Assembly (NCBI GenBank): GCA_025506515.1
Contig: CM046453.1
Coordinates: 41,299,727-41,363,726, forward strand
DNA: 64,000 bases
Direction: 5' to 3'
Source: Flaveria trinervia
Taxonomy: Eukaryota; Streptophyta; Magnoliopsida; Asterales; Asteraceae
The notes beneath the pieces were generated by a model that was given only the letters and a program-made list of their open reading frames with translations, had not been told where the DNA came from and searched no databases. The translations under genes were made by a program, and so were the position numbers. Below, piece by piece: positions 33,152-45,300 of the stretch. Within the stretch, counting starts at the first letter, position 1. Every line of letters starts with the position of its first letter.

Positions 33152-35247
33152 TGTAACACCCGGATGTTTTCTTTGAAGCCGACGAAATAAGAAAATAAAT
33201 AAAGCCCAAAGTCGTGGGACCAAACTCGCCAACGAGAGAAAGTTGGGTGAATTGAAGTATTTGAAGGGAGAGGGCAACCCTTACCCTCTCCCCACACCCA
33301 AAATTCAGCAAGGAAAAGAGAGGAGAAGAAGAAAGGGAGAAAAGAGACAAAAAGTTGGTTCGGGTGGATTCAAGTGTGCAAAATCGTCGTGTAGCGGGTC
33401 CAATCGAAGCTCTACTTCTCAGTGTGGTTTGTGTGAGTTCTAGGGCCCCTCTTTTAAATGTTTTTGGTCAATTTTAGGGCTGGAACACATCTGAAAACCC
33501 ATTTTTGTTTATGTGTGTTTGACCCATTTGTATGTGTTTGCGTGTGATGCGTTTGGATTTTGTTTCCGGGCTTGTGTGTGCTTGAATGGTGTTGTGGTAT
33601 GCATTCCTAAGGTTTAGGATGGTTGATTTGGGCTTAGAATGGGTTTGGATGAGCTTGCAGGTCGAAAATGGCAGATTGGGTTCGGGATGAACTGCATTCT
33701 ACATAAGCTAGGGCTAAGTGACCGAATGGAGGCCATACGACTGATTGAGGTGCGATTGAGGTTCATTCGCATGATTGAGAATTCATTCGTACGATTGGGG
33801 GCCATTCGCATGGGTAGTCATGCGACTGAGGTCCTATTCGCATAAGTTCTCACCCGCATTAGTTCCATTCGCATGGGACTCATCCGCATTGAGTCCATCC
33901 GCATTAGGTTCATTCGCATGGGTGTTCATTCACATAGGTGTCCATCCGCATGAGGTCCATTCGCATGACTGGGTGTTCATTCGCATAGGTGTTCATCTGC
34001 ATTGGTCTATTTGCATGATGTTTAGTCGCCTGGAGGCCATGTGACTGAAAGGTGCCCATACGCCTAAGTAGGGATGGTATACCTGAGGAAAGTGTAGTTT
34101 AATTACTGACTTTAGGGGGAGGGGGGGTTCCCGTAAGTTCATGTATGATGACTTTTGAGATGTTAGAGGTTGTGTTGGGCATGACGATGTTGCATGATTA
34201 TGCATGATGTATGTTATGTATGTATGATGTTGCCCTGATGATGTTATTGAGTGTGTATGTTATGTTCCTTGTTATGATGTATGTTTATCTTTCCCGTGAC
34301 TTTACGTTGAATGTTAATGAATGAAATGAAAATATTATGTAACGTAAAGTGAAAGATAATGAAAAGAGGAACACGATGAATGCATGGATTAATGAATGAT
34401 GAAGTAAAGAAAGTCTTGCAAGCCTTATATGTCGGGACACACCATTAAAAGGTGTTAGCCCAACGGTGTGTGGGTTCGTTACCTCGGGAGGATGCACATC
34501 GGGGTCTTTCTTTGTGATTGACCATTTGTATAAAACCATTACTGCATACCCTAGGTACTATGACCAGAGGTGCGGTGCACCATTATAGCAGGTCTATGAT
34601 AGGCCTAGGTCCAGTACCAGGAACAGAAGGGTATTGCACATGGCAATGGTACACCTACACTTTACTCTAGGTGCTGTGACCAGAGGTGTGGAGCACCGTT
34701 ATAACAGGTCTATGATAGGCCTAGGTACAGTACCCGGAACAGAAGAGTAGAGTTTATGGTTAAAGGAAAGGAAAGATGTAATGATGAAAGAATGTGAAAT
34801 TTAATGATGTACGGAGAATGAACATAAGTTAACGAACGAATGATGAAGATAATAATGATATTATTTATGTGTACGTATGATGTAAGATCGCATGAAAGTA
34901 AAGATCGGTTTTAATGAAAGAAAAGTATGTTTTATTATAAAACTAGAACTCACCCAACAACACTAACTTTTATGTGTTTCCAGTTGGTAGGTAATGATTG
35001 CTGAGGATGACACAAGGTGGCTACTTAGCTCTTTTGGATGGCATCTATTTTTATAATGCTTTTGTGATGTAATGCAACATGTATTTTGTAACTTGTTAAC
35101 GATGTATTATTTTGCAAAAGCTTTTATAATGAAATGAGATGTATATTTTGGTAATTTTGCTGCGATGTTTTATGAAAGACAAATGTATTTATATGTTTTA
35201 AGTGCAATGATCGACCAACTGTGAGCGTTCGGGAACGGGGCCTTACA
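33152..35247 (+). mobile_element. Solo LTR of the element C family
   Basis: TGTAACACCCGG..GGGGCCTTACA, 2096 bp, flanked by perfect GTAGA duplications (33147-33151 and 35248-35252), with no internal region. It aligns with the 3' LTR of element C over that copy's whole surviving length and supplies its missing end. It contains the CGCAC/CCGCAT array (33718-34045) and the tandem duplication (about 34550-34750). Solo LTRs arise by recombination between the two LTRs of one insertion. Confidence 0.93.
33718..34045 (+). repeat. CATTCGCATGA / CATCCGCAT motif array in the solo LTR
   Basis: Same array as at 10738-11066 in element C, with motif-level differences: for example, some CGCACGACTGA copies are now CGCATGATTGAG. 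Confidence 0.8.
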
Positions 35248-35252
35248 GTAGA

Positions 35253-36877
35253 CCGCTCAAAAATCTCCTGAGGAACGTTGATTACCGTATAAGCATGGGA
35301 TCATAAATTCTTGTTGAAATAATTAAACCTTAAATCATCACCAATGTGTGTCAAAAATCTGTGTATGGATTTAAGAGGACAAGTATACTGATAATCATCG
35401 TGAGCTGCAACTCTCGAAAGTCAAAATCGATGTGTGCATCTTGTAGTTCTAGTATGATTTCCTAAACTTGCTAATGACTCTGGATGAAAACAAGAATCTA
35501 TCATCAAAGGCTTTGGTAAAATGTCCCAAATGATTTGATAAACCTGTATGATTCTATAATGAATCGTTCCAGTTATGATCAAAGTAACTAGACGCAATAC
35601 TGTCCAAGAAAAATCAGGTAGATACTTATCTTAGGATTTCATCCTTACACAAAAATTCAAAATTATGTTTTTAGCTTTGTTTTATTTCTAGTTGTCGAAT
35701 TTAGTTACTGTTAGTTAATTAAGTAGGTAAATGTCAGACTACGTATCGGATGTCAATCTGGGAATCACTCACTAAAAGGTCACGTCTGAGGTGATAAATG
35801 GGGGTTTTTCAAATGTAAAAGGGTCACGTCTGAGGTGACAAACTATTTTGTTATTAAACGGATCACGCCTGAAGTGATAAACAATTTTTTAAATTAAAAT
35901 GGTCATGTCTGAGATGATCAATGGTCAAAATATTTTATCAATTGGTAAAAGGGCTAAGTGTCAAATGGTCATAATGTCAAAATCATAAGTATGAGCCATT
36001 CGCACGACTAGACCATGAGTATGGACCAGCCGTACGATTGGACCATACGTATGAGCCCAATCGCACGACTAAACCACACGTATGGCCTAGATGTGCGATT
36101 GGACCATCAACTTGGGTCAATCCATGCAATTGGATCATCAAAATGAACCAATCGTACGAATGGAGGTGACCGAATGAGTTTGTCGCACGACTGAAAGAAA
36201 CCCTAGTATAAATAGAGGGGGAGTCGGTCGCAGACGTCCATTCACCCCAATCGCTCACTTTATGGCACGACGTATCGTTACGCTGCCCGATTTTCTTTTG
36301 ACTGTTCTAGACTACTGATTGTTGTGATTTAACGATTTCTAGTGCTTATCTAGGTAGTGCGCAACGCTATTCACTCCAAAGTTCAATCAATTCGTGCCCT
36401 AATGATCGAATTTAAGCCCTAAACTTAACCGAGACTTAGTTTGCCTAAGAAACCTATTAAACTAAGTATATTGTTCAAATAAAGGTTATTAGGTGTTATG
36501 TCAGTCATTTGTGAAACTAATGAGCCAAACCACGACGTCTAACATCAAGTTTTGCTCAAAATTTGAATTTGAATGGAAAAACAGTCTGTCATACGAATGG
36601 ACACCCTGATGAACTTCAATCGCACGAGTGAGATGGGCGAATGGCTCAATCGCACGACTGAACCATGCGTATGAGTGTAGTCGCACGGCTCGTGTAAGCG
36701 CATGGGATAGCATACAACTAAGCCCAGTCGCATGCTCAGTCGTACATATGAGCTCATTCGCATGACTAAATCTCAGTCGCACAGTTCATTCACACGACAG
36801 AACAGAAGATTTCAAGTCCAATGAATCAAATTGTTACTCATTGACATAGACTAACGTTTATTTGCATTGTGTAACAG
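35253..36877 (+). promoter_or_regulatory. pol-env spacer of element E, right part: repeat arrays and TATA box
   Basis: Non-coding. In order: four copies of a TCACGTCTGAGGTGA-type repeat (35778-35925, spaced about 42 bp); a first array of TCGCACGACTGA-type motifs (35985-36195); TATAAATAG at 36207-36215; about 370 bp of AT-rich sequence; and a second motif array (36585-36800), 80 bp before the env-like ATG. TTTGCATTGTGTAACAG directly precedes the ATG and looks like a 3' splice site. The layout mirrors a promoter; activity is inferred only. Confidence 0.55.
35778..35925 (+). repeat. Four copies of TCACGTCTGAGGTGA-type repeat
   Basis: AGGTCACGTCTGAGGTGA, GGGTCACGTCTGAGGTGA, GGATCACGCCTGAAGTGA and TGGTCATGTCTGAGATGA, separated by AT-rich spacers of about 25 bp. 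Each copy has TCAC..GTGA ends, so it is weakly palindromic. Confidence 0.8.
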
Positions 36878-39800
36878 ATGGCGAGTCGTTGGACTATGAG
36901 CACAAAGCATAACATTTGTGCTCATCTGGATCTGACCTCCTGGAACGCGGCTGATTTCTCGGGTATTACTGCAGTCTTACGGAGATCGAGGATCTTCCAT
37001 GCTATATCGACTCCGTGCACTTAGTACCATTCAGTTTAGCAGGCTTTCTGGGAAAGCGCTATTGTCGATAGGTCCTCAGAGCCCTAGTGCATCAGGAGCT
37101 CTATTTTTGGTTAGGCTATAGAGATCACTGAGGATGATCTCAGGACAGTCTTGGAGTTTGGGGATGATGCTGACTGCCCTACACGACTACACCCACTGAC
37201 TGTACGAGGCTGTTTTCTGCGGGCCAAGTACTCGGGGGATATCAACGCAGGTGTGCTTAACAAGAGTAACCTGTGCCCCCAATTTAAGTACATAGCCAAT
37301 GTGCTGCTTAAGTGCATTGACTCAAGGAAGGGAGGCTTCGATGAACTATCTAATTAGATTTAGAACGCCTATATGGCATTGGTGCTGAATCATCCGTTCA
37401 GCTTCTCGAGGATGATCTTCACCTACCCGGTGGAGAACATCGAGGCGAAGGGAAAGGAGGGATTTTGCATGTACCCTCGCTTTATGTAGATGATTATTGA
37501 CCAGAAGCTCTCTTTGCTGCCAAAGGAGAAGGAGGATGCCGTGGTGCTTGAGGTGATGCATGATACCACCTTAGGCAGGATGAAGGTGTACAGGGGGAAG
37601 CAGGTGAAACCCCCTATCAGGCAACTGTTTGGGCATCTGGCCCGTGAGGATTATGTGGTGCCAGCTTGGAGGAAGTGGCGCCACGATGACAGTGACTCAA
37701 ACACTGAGCAGATTGTGCTCCCTGCTGATGATTATGATGATGATGATGATAGCGGTGATGGTGGAGATGCTGGCCCCACCCAATCTAGGGCCACTGCTAC
37801 TGATGTGACATCTTCATCATCCACCGAAGGAGGAGCAAAGACTACAGGATTCCATCAAGTCTTCTGACCTGATGAGGAGGAGGAGTCGGATGAGGAGCCG
37901 TTGACTCGAACGATAGGCAGCAAGGTGGTTGCCACCGGGCAAGGGATTCGGGCGGTTGGTGGACGCCCGACCGTGTCTAGGGAGACTACGACTGATCCTA
38001 CCTACACCCCAGGCCAGCCTAGCATGCTAGGGGGAGCATCCTACTCGAAGGGTTCGAGGAAAAAGAGGATGGCTCAGCCCCACGGGATGAATCCCAAGAG
38101 ACGGAGGTACACGTTGATCACTACCTCTTCCCCCACTACCACCACAGCTACCACCACCACTACCTCACCCACCACCACTACTACCACTCCACCCCCCATT
38201 ACTACCACACCTCCACCTTTCACTACCACTCCACCCACCGTTACTACCACACCTCCACCTTCCACTACTACCACTCCACCCACCATTACTACCACACCTC
38301 CACCTTCCATTACTACAGCCACCCCTCCACCATCTACACCTATGCCACCACCTATCTACACTACATCCACCATCACTACCACCACCCATAGAGCTGGGAC
38401 CTCATCTCAGGTCCCACTGACTTTTGGATCCTCTCTCCCCACAGTTGGGTTAGAGGAGCAACTGGCCAATGTTAACCGGATTGTGCTTAAGCTGCTGGCT
38501 ACTGATGAGCAGTGAGCTACACGGCTCAATCAGCTGATGGAGCTCACTGTCTCCTAGGTTCGGGTGATAGCTGAGCTTCGTGAGCAGCAGACCTCGTCCA
38601 TATAGAGGATACAAGATCTTGAGGTGAAGAACAAGAAGTTGATGCTGAGGCTTAAAGGCTCTAAAGATGAGCCTCTCAAGATCAGAGAGGGAGATGATGA
38701 TGGTGGTGATAACGATGATGATGAGGATGAGGATGATGATGAGGATGAGACAGAAGAAGGAGGTGATGATGGTGCAGGAGAGGAGGAAGGAGGAGATGAT
38801 GAGGAACGAGATGATGCGGCTGCATTGGCTGCCACACAAACCAGAGAAAGGCGCTCTAAGAAAGCGCAGGATCAGGGAGCCTCGTCCTCAGCCCCACCTG
38901 CAGAAGAGCCCATGATTCAGGATAAAAATTAATCATCTCAACAAGATGAGTATGATATTATTCCCCTTTAGCAAATCAAGTTTCAACTTACAATGATTCT
39001 TGATTTCAAGGGATAGTCAGAAGGTCTATAAGCTATACTCCTAAAGAAGGAGAAATTATTCATGACCTTACTAATGACCAGCTTGCTGAGATGTTCCGGC
39101 TCAACCCGGACAAGATTGTCAAGGACGCTCCTACTATTGAAGTTACAAGTGATGATGAGCTCAATGACATAGATGAAATAGAGATAGAGGACGTCACTGC
39201 TGACCATTATCTAAAGTATGATGACAGAGTGGGAAATGTAGTCCCCAATCTGGGTGATACTCTCATTAGTGATACGTTTGAAAAACTAGATCAGATGGAG
39301 CAAGAGTTCGAGAAGAATAAGGATCAAGCCCAAGCCTCAGACGCTGATGTCAACATCAAAAAGGCTGAATGGGCGGCCTGTTTTGCTGTGATCCGAGCCA
39401 TGCGCACTGCACAAAATCCTAATGTCTACACCAAGCTGTACAAAGACAAGAAACACTTAAAGGTGTCGGGCAAAATCATCACATGGGATTATTTTGAGGA
39501 TCTTAATGTGTATGCCGTGAAGAGAGAAAAATGTATAGAGTACTTTAGATTCCCACACGATCTAAAGACTCTACCTGGTTTTGAGCTCAACCAGCTGGCA
39601 CGCCTGAAGTTGCTATATGCTAATCCAAAGAAAATGTCAGGCTGGTTTGATGCTGCATTAAGGAAAGAGTACCACACCAGGTGGGTTAACTTCAGACCTC
39701 AACAACTGACAAGGTACATCAGACGGTCTGAAGTTGATCCCATTACTGAAAAGCCAAAGATAGTGCTGAAGTGGAGTCCTCTGCGCACAATGTCAAGAAT

Positions 39801-40120
39801 CCCTCTAAGGGAAATGCCACAAGACTTCACACCACACTTTAAGTGGTGGTACTATGATTGGAGAATAGGTGAAGCAGTCATAATCTTACAAAAGGAGAGC
39901 CAAATGAATACTACCCTATGTGGCTAACCAACTTGTCTGCTGATGATGTTTACACTTTATACAAGTGGCCTCTATTCTATGATTCACAAGACATTATACA
40001 AGCCCTCAATTTCAAAATGTCATAAGGCTCTGTTTTGCATTTGAGATACATGCCCGAGCTACTAGAGAGGAGAAGTACAAGAAGTTTGAAGAGCTAATGA
40101 AGAATGTTGGAAAATAATGT
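36878..40120 (+). pseudogene. env-like ORF of element E (broken)
   Basis: The start MASRWTMSTKHNICAHLDLT is at 36878. The conserved N-terminal region has stops at about 37021 and 37036, then EDDLRTVLEFGDDAD, GCFLRAKYSGDINAG, CIDSRKGGFDELSN, LNHPFSFSRMIFTYPVEN, MYPRFM and VVPAWRKWRH. Next come an acidic and Thr/Pro-rich stretch (TTTPPP repeats, 38140-38370), a second acidic stretch (38690-38810) and a C-terminal domain from 39091 (MFRLNPDKIVKDAPTIEVT; KWWYYDWRIGEAVIIL). The order and the 'FWxSA..GCF..SRKGGFDE..YPRF' pattern match the env-like gene of plant Sireviruses, also present in F and, N-terminally shortened, in G. No clear signal peptide or transmembrane helix was seen, so envelope function is by tradition only. 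Many stops and frameshifts. Confidence 0.7.
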
Positions 40121-40142
40121 AAACTAGGTCCAAACGGGAGTT

Positions 40143-40840
40143 TGTAGATACATGTGTACCTAGTTAGGAGCTTAATGTAAAATGTCTTTCATGTCTTACA
40201 TATATGTAATTGAATGGGTATGAATAAAATACAATATGTGGTTGATGCATATAATGTTTAATATTTCATTGGTTATTGTGTGATAACGCATATTGAACTA
40301 ACTATATAGGTTTGTGGTTTACATAATTCTTAGTCAATAATGATTATGAAACATGTTCAAACTTAATCAGGTGAAGTTCTCATGCGAATGGACCATGCTA
40401 ATGGACCATACGCATGAATAGTTCATGCTAATGGACCAGTCGCATGACTGAACCAAGAGACTAGATCAGTTGCATGATTGAGACATAAGATTGACTCAGT
40501 CACACGACTGGACCTTCAGTCGTGCAGATGGATCAATTGCTTCAGTCGCACGACTAAACCATGCTAATGGTTCAGTCTTACGAATGGAAAATTCTAACCA
40601 ATATATACCACCTAATTCGTGGAAAAACTTGACAATTCAAATACATACGCACACAATCGTACCCTAGCCATCCAGAGACTCAAGAAGACCTGTTTCAAGT
40701 TCATAGATCAGAGTTAATCATGTTCTAATAATTCATAACATTTCATTAATCGTTAGAGTGATCATAACTATGTTCTCCCTGATTGGATCGCTAATCAAAT
40801 AGGATTCCTCACTATTTGAGTTGGTATATGCACATAATTA
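40143..40840 (+). repeat. 3' LTR of element E, end uncertain
   Basis: Follows a weak purine tract (AAACGGGAG, 40132-40140) and starts TGTAGATACATG. It contains a CGCATGACTGAA / TCGCACGACTAAAC array (40380-40580) and a TATA-like ATATATACC at 40601-40609. The end is not certain, because no 5' LTR is available for comparison. Confidence 0.55.
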
Positions 40841-40844
40841 GTTA

Positions 40845-41263
40845 GTACTTCGTACCTAAACGGTCCTAACATGCTCATATGACTTCCGATCCTTCTATTG
40901 TATTTGGTACTATTCCATACACCGGTTCTGAGGGCGTCATTGTTGGTAATGGTACATATCTCACCATTTCACATATTGGTTTCTCTTATCTTTGTTTATC
41001 TTGATGTACCTTATTACTTCACTATGTTCTAGTGGTTCCTGGCCATACCAAGAGCTTATTATCAATCACACAACTTGTGATTGATCATCCTATATCTGTT
41101 TTGTTCTCATAGTTTGGTTTGTCTATACAAACGTACAATGGGCAGCTCCTCCACCACATTCATTGATGACTTTTGCAGGATTGATATTGGGTCACTTAAC
41201 ACTATGTTTTTCTCTCAAACTCACTTAGAACAACGCTTGGATAAAGATACAGTCAGTAAGAGT
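40845..41263 (+). pseudogene. copia protease fragment, probably from element D
   Basis: AHMTSDPSIVFGTIPY and GSEGVIVGNGTYLTISHIG (40870-40980), then VPGHTKSLLSITQLVIDHPI (41037-41096). This is the typical protease-to-GAG-pre-integrase text of Ale/Retrofit-like copia elements, with a stop after VLFS and further frame changes. It is in the same orientation as the D gag and picks up where D's gag stopped. Cut at 41263 by element F. Confidence 0.7.
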
Positions 41264-42030
41264 TGATCACAATATAGCAAGTAATAAGGAACAAGAAGTA
41301 ATTTTCAAGGTACTTTTATATATTTCTTCTCAACTGAATAATACAAGACTCTTACAAGAAGTGTGGAATGAGTTACAAAGAGAACCTATATATAATACTA
41401 CCTACAGCCGGATATACTTTGATACCAGCTGGGATCCTATAACTAAAGCGTATACTACAAGACTATAGTTTAACGTATCTCGGATAAAGTCTTATCTGAG
41501 ATTTGGTAGTCAGGACATGTCCCTGACTTACCTTTTGTCACCAACTAAAGTTGGTAACTTGTACTATCATAAAAAGGTGAACAATGGAATAAAGTATGGT
41601 CAACTGCATGGCTCTTTGAGAAAACGCCATACAGTATCAGAGGTTTGCAGCGGAGTGTCAGAGACCATACTTGTGTCCACTGGTTCATAGCAGTGTCTTT
41701 CGAAGGTTAAATGGCTTCGGAAGAGTAAGTACTTCTGAAGCCACTTATACTTTGGAAGAGACTGCTTCTTCCAAGGCTTGGAGACTTCTTCTTATCATCA
41801 TACTTCGGAAGTAGTCTTCTGGTTTTTCTTCTAAGACTTGATCTTCGGAAGCATGCTCTTTGCTTCAGAAGTAGAGTTCTGTCTTTGGAAGTTTATCTTT
41901 CACTTTGTCTTCGGAAGAACTCTACAACCTTTGGAAGTTCCATGCTAAGCTTTAGAAGCCCTTGCATGTAGTACCAAAATTATGTAAGTGAATTGGTTTT
42001 GGTTGCACCAGCCTTCTTCTTGATCCAACG
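41264..42030 (-). repeat. 3' LTR of element F
   Basis: On the minus strand it begins CGTTGGATCAAG (TG mutated to CG; compare TGTTGGACC in G and H) right after the PPT, and ends near TTGTGATCA at 41264; 767 bp, like the LTRs of G. It contains an array of CTTCGGAAG/CTTTGGAAG motifs (41695-41955) and a TATA-like TATATATA box at about 41386-41396. Confidence 0.75.
41695..41955. repeat. CTTCGGAAG palindrome array in LTR F
   Basis: About twelve copies of CTTCGGAAG and one-base variants (CTTTGGAAG, CTTCAGAAG, CTTCTGAAG) over 260 bp. The core reads the same on both strands apart from its centre. Confidence 0.85.
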
Positions 42031-42042
42031 AACTCCCCCTAG
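42031..42042 (-). other. Polypurine tract of element F
   Basis: The minus strand reads CTAGGGGGAGTT immediately before the 3' LTR; the same GGGGGAGTT stands at the same place in element G. Confidence 0.75.
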
Positions 42043-42396
42043 GCTGAAGCTACCAAAACTTCACTTGTTTATGCTTCTCAAAACTTTCAGCACCAAGGAG
42101 AGTAGATATTTGTCTGTTTCCTTGTTCTTCCTTGTGTGGTGCTGAGATGTTGTATGGATCCTTGGTAGACAGGAAGTCCAGTCTGTCAACTTGGATAACA
42201 TGTACCCTCTATTGTTGCCCTCTGAAAAGAGTTAGTTGATGGGAACTGTAATCATATTCCCATCTAACTATAGGTTCCAATTCTGGACCTTCCACCATTT
42301 GTAGAAAGGCAGTGCCTTTGGTAGGAGGTCTTTCCTTGTCTTCTTGTCTTCTCAATCTCAACTCTTCTTCAATCTTGGCCTTTGCAGTTAGCTTAG

Positions 42397-45300
42397 CTAG
42401 ATGAAAACTGCTAAGATGATTTCTGATGAGTGCAGCAGCTTTAGAGTTGGAGGGTTGGAGAATGGCTTCTTTGCTAACTCAGCAATGTCAAATCTTCTGG
42501 AGTGTGACAGAGAGGTTGCATTAAGTCTATTGACTTCGCCATTTTCCCTTTCCACAACGAAGTTGTAAGAAGTTTCATCAAACCTCCACTGGACTATTTT
42601 TTTTCTAGGCACAAGAGACTGTCTGGGAATCTTGTCCTCTTTCTTGTGTCTAGCAGAGTCACCAGTTTCCTTCTAAGCTTCTTTTCTTCATCATTCAGTG
42701 AATCTAAGTTGAGACCTAGAAGTCTAGCTGCCTGGTCAAATGTTCCTGTAGGTAAATCAAGAAATTGATCTCTTGTGAGGGAACAAGAGGATCCATCAAC
42801 ATAGTAATGTGACAGAGTCTTCATCACATGAGACTTCGCTCAAAGTTATACAGTTGATGAGCTTGGTCTTGATTACCTTGAACTCCTCAAGAGAGAGATG
42901 TTGAGAAGGCTAAGGGGGTGGTTTGGATGGTCGTTGGGTAGGTTGAGGTTCAGAGGTTCTGGTAAGTGTTTTTTGTTGAGGATGGAAGTTTAGATGGTTG
43001 GGGTGATGAAGTGGATGTGGGCAAGGATGTGGGTTTAGGAGTGAATGGTTTGGTTTTGGTGGTGAAAGGTAGGGGTGAGGGTTCAGGTTGTGGTTGAGTG
43101 GTTGCAGTGAAGGTCATCCCCTTTCCCCTTCTGTACATCTCTTTCCTCTTTCCCAACCGGTTGTCAGCCTTGATTTCACTGACAATCCGTTGGAGTGTCT
43201 TCTCAGACATGGGACCCACCTGCCTTCCAGAGAAGCCATGGGCCCGAAGATAGTCTTTCATCCAGGCCTTTTCACTGAGCTTCCTGTTTGCAGTGACCCT
43301 AGCTTTTTCTTCCTTCTTCTTCTTCTCTTTTCCCTTTTCTCTTGTAGCCTTTCTTCTTTCTTTCTCCATTTCATCCTGCTCTTTGTTGTAGAGCAAGAGG
43401 ATTGTCTCATCATTGTGTGGAGAGAGTTCTTGAAGATTAAAGCCTCCGTGTTGCATTCTCCAGATCCACCAAATCTTCTAGTGGTAGCAGGAGTGTTTCA
43501 TCATTGGCAGCTCCCATTTGGATAAGCTGGTCAATGATCTCTTCCCTTCTCTTATTGTTGACAACCTCCTGATTGGCTGCAGCTGCTTTTGTGCTGGCAG
43601 CTAGCAACTTCTCAGTTGGAAGTCTTCCTTTCTTCTTGAGTTTCTCAATCTTTTTATCTTCCTGAAGCTCTTCCGCAGTCATCTTTCTTTTCCCTTTATC
43701 TTTTGAAGAGCCTGACTGTGGTGGTTCTTAGAGAGTGGATTCTGATTGTGAGAGAGGCAGACATGGTGTCTGGGATGGAGGAAGATTCAGAAAGTCCTCG
43801 CTATTCACCTCAGATGCCATTTCAAGGATTGCATCTGTGATGATCAGTTCCTCAGACATTTTAAACAGTCATTCCACAGCTTCCATTTCAACTTCGGAAG
43901 ATTCAGCTTGTTCTTCCGAGGCTTTAACTTCAGCTTCGGAAGTTGGAAGAGATGCAGATTCTGTCCCAACTGTTTCAGTTGCTGGGCCATCAGTCCCCAT
44001 TTCCCCTTCGAATTAAATCTTTGGTTCCATGTGGACCTTAGGTTGACCAACTTCTTCCATAGTGGTAGAAGGTGCAGTCAGCCTCTGAAGCTCTTCAGCT
44101 CCAAAATAGAGCATTGCAGCATCTGGGCTTGGCTGATCAGTGGAGGATTTCAATAGAAATGTGTGAAGAGTCTGTAGAGATCGATGAGCATCCTTGAGTC
44201 AATCTGAAGAATAACTTGAGATGGCTCAGACATAGTGATGATAGGAGTAGAAGATGTTGAAGTTGAAGTTTGAGATTGTGGGTCCTCAAGTGTTTGTCTC
44301 TGAACATTCTCCCCCTTTTTGGTAGCATCATCTCGAGAGCAAGATGAGCTAGAGGAAGAAGTCAATGAGACCTGAATAGGTTCATGCCTAACAGATCTCT
44401 TGGTTTGTTTCTCAGCTAGTTGAGCCTTGAGATTGTCAATCTCAAGTTGCTGAGTGGCGGACCATGCTTCTAAAGTCTTAACCAAGAATTCAAGGTTTGA
44501 GACTTTAGATAGAAGGTCTTGTATGAGGAGTTGCATGCTTACCTTATCTTCTTTTGAAGAATCACGGGGAGATGAGGTAACATACCAAGTATGTTTAGCC
44601 TCACCACCAGATGTGTTTCCTGGCACCCTGGTTTCCCGTGCATAATGATGTCTCTTTTAGAGTCATCAAAAGGCTCGGTTACCGCAGATTCAGTCTGAGA
44701 TATGTTACCACTGTCGATAAGGTCCATTGAAGCACCTTCTGTAGTGGTAGCTGAATCTACATGAGTCCCTTCCACATCAGTGGGACTCACCTCAGTTATA
44801 GGTTGCTGATGGGGGCTGGAGATAAGGGATTTCTCCGGGCTCTGTTGATCTTGAAGAGGGTGTTGTAGATCAACTTCATTGCCATTGAGAGATGTTATCT
44901 CTTCATCAGTTTTGAAGGATGGTCAGTAAAAGATAGGGAGGTTAAGCCTACTGACCCGGACTTTGGTCAATGTCTACATGCATTGAGCCTTTGGTGGGGT
45001 TGTCACTAGTTGGCTGCTCAGAAGAGTGTAAATACTCATCCTGAGAGCTGTTGGTGTGGGTGTCGGGCTCCAGGGTTGAGACTAAGGAGACTCAAAACCC
45101 ATATTGAGGTCAAAAGAGAAGGATAGAGAGACCTCAGACTGAGTGGGAGCGCATGTTTCCACTCTAGTCTTTTTGGAAGGAGGGGCTTGTTGAATCAGAG
45201 TAGATTGAACAAAGGTTCGTTTGGGGCGTCTTTGGTATGTGATGGTGATGGGTGGAGAAGGCAGTGTCGGCATTATGGTGGAAGTTGCGGGTGTGGGTTC

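Larger units (their letters stand above)
26571..40840 (+). mobile_element. Element E: Sirevirus-like copia element with env-like ORF (relic)
   Basis: Plus strand: leader, gag with zinc knuckles and coiled coil, protease, integrase, a deleted RT, RNase H, a long spacer, an env-like ORF (36878 to about 40120), and a partial 3' LTR from 40143. A solo LTR of another family (33152-35247) sits in the spacer. The 5' LTR and PBS are missing; the left boundary near 26571 and the right boundary near 40840 are estimates from where D sequence stops and resumes. Copia order (integrase before RT) and the env-like ORF place it with Sireviruses. Confidence 0.75.
19203..41263 (+). mobile_element. Element D: small copia retrotransposon split by later insertions
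   Basis: Three collinear plus-strand pieces: LTR and PBS (19203-19389), gag (25309 to about 26570) and the start of protease (about 40845-41263). They are separated by elements I and E. Element F follows, and the rest of D, if it survives, should lie to the right of the window. The first break is certain, because PBS sequence resumes exactly after the ATAT target duplication. Assignment of the protease piece to the same copy is inferred from order and orientation. Confidence 0.65.

Noticed and set aside
38074..38389. Gly/Val-rich and Gly/Trp/Ser-rich minus-strand frames
   Set aside because: Antisense shadows of the ACC-rich, Thr/Pro-coding part of the env-like ORF of E.
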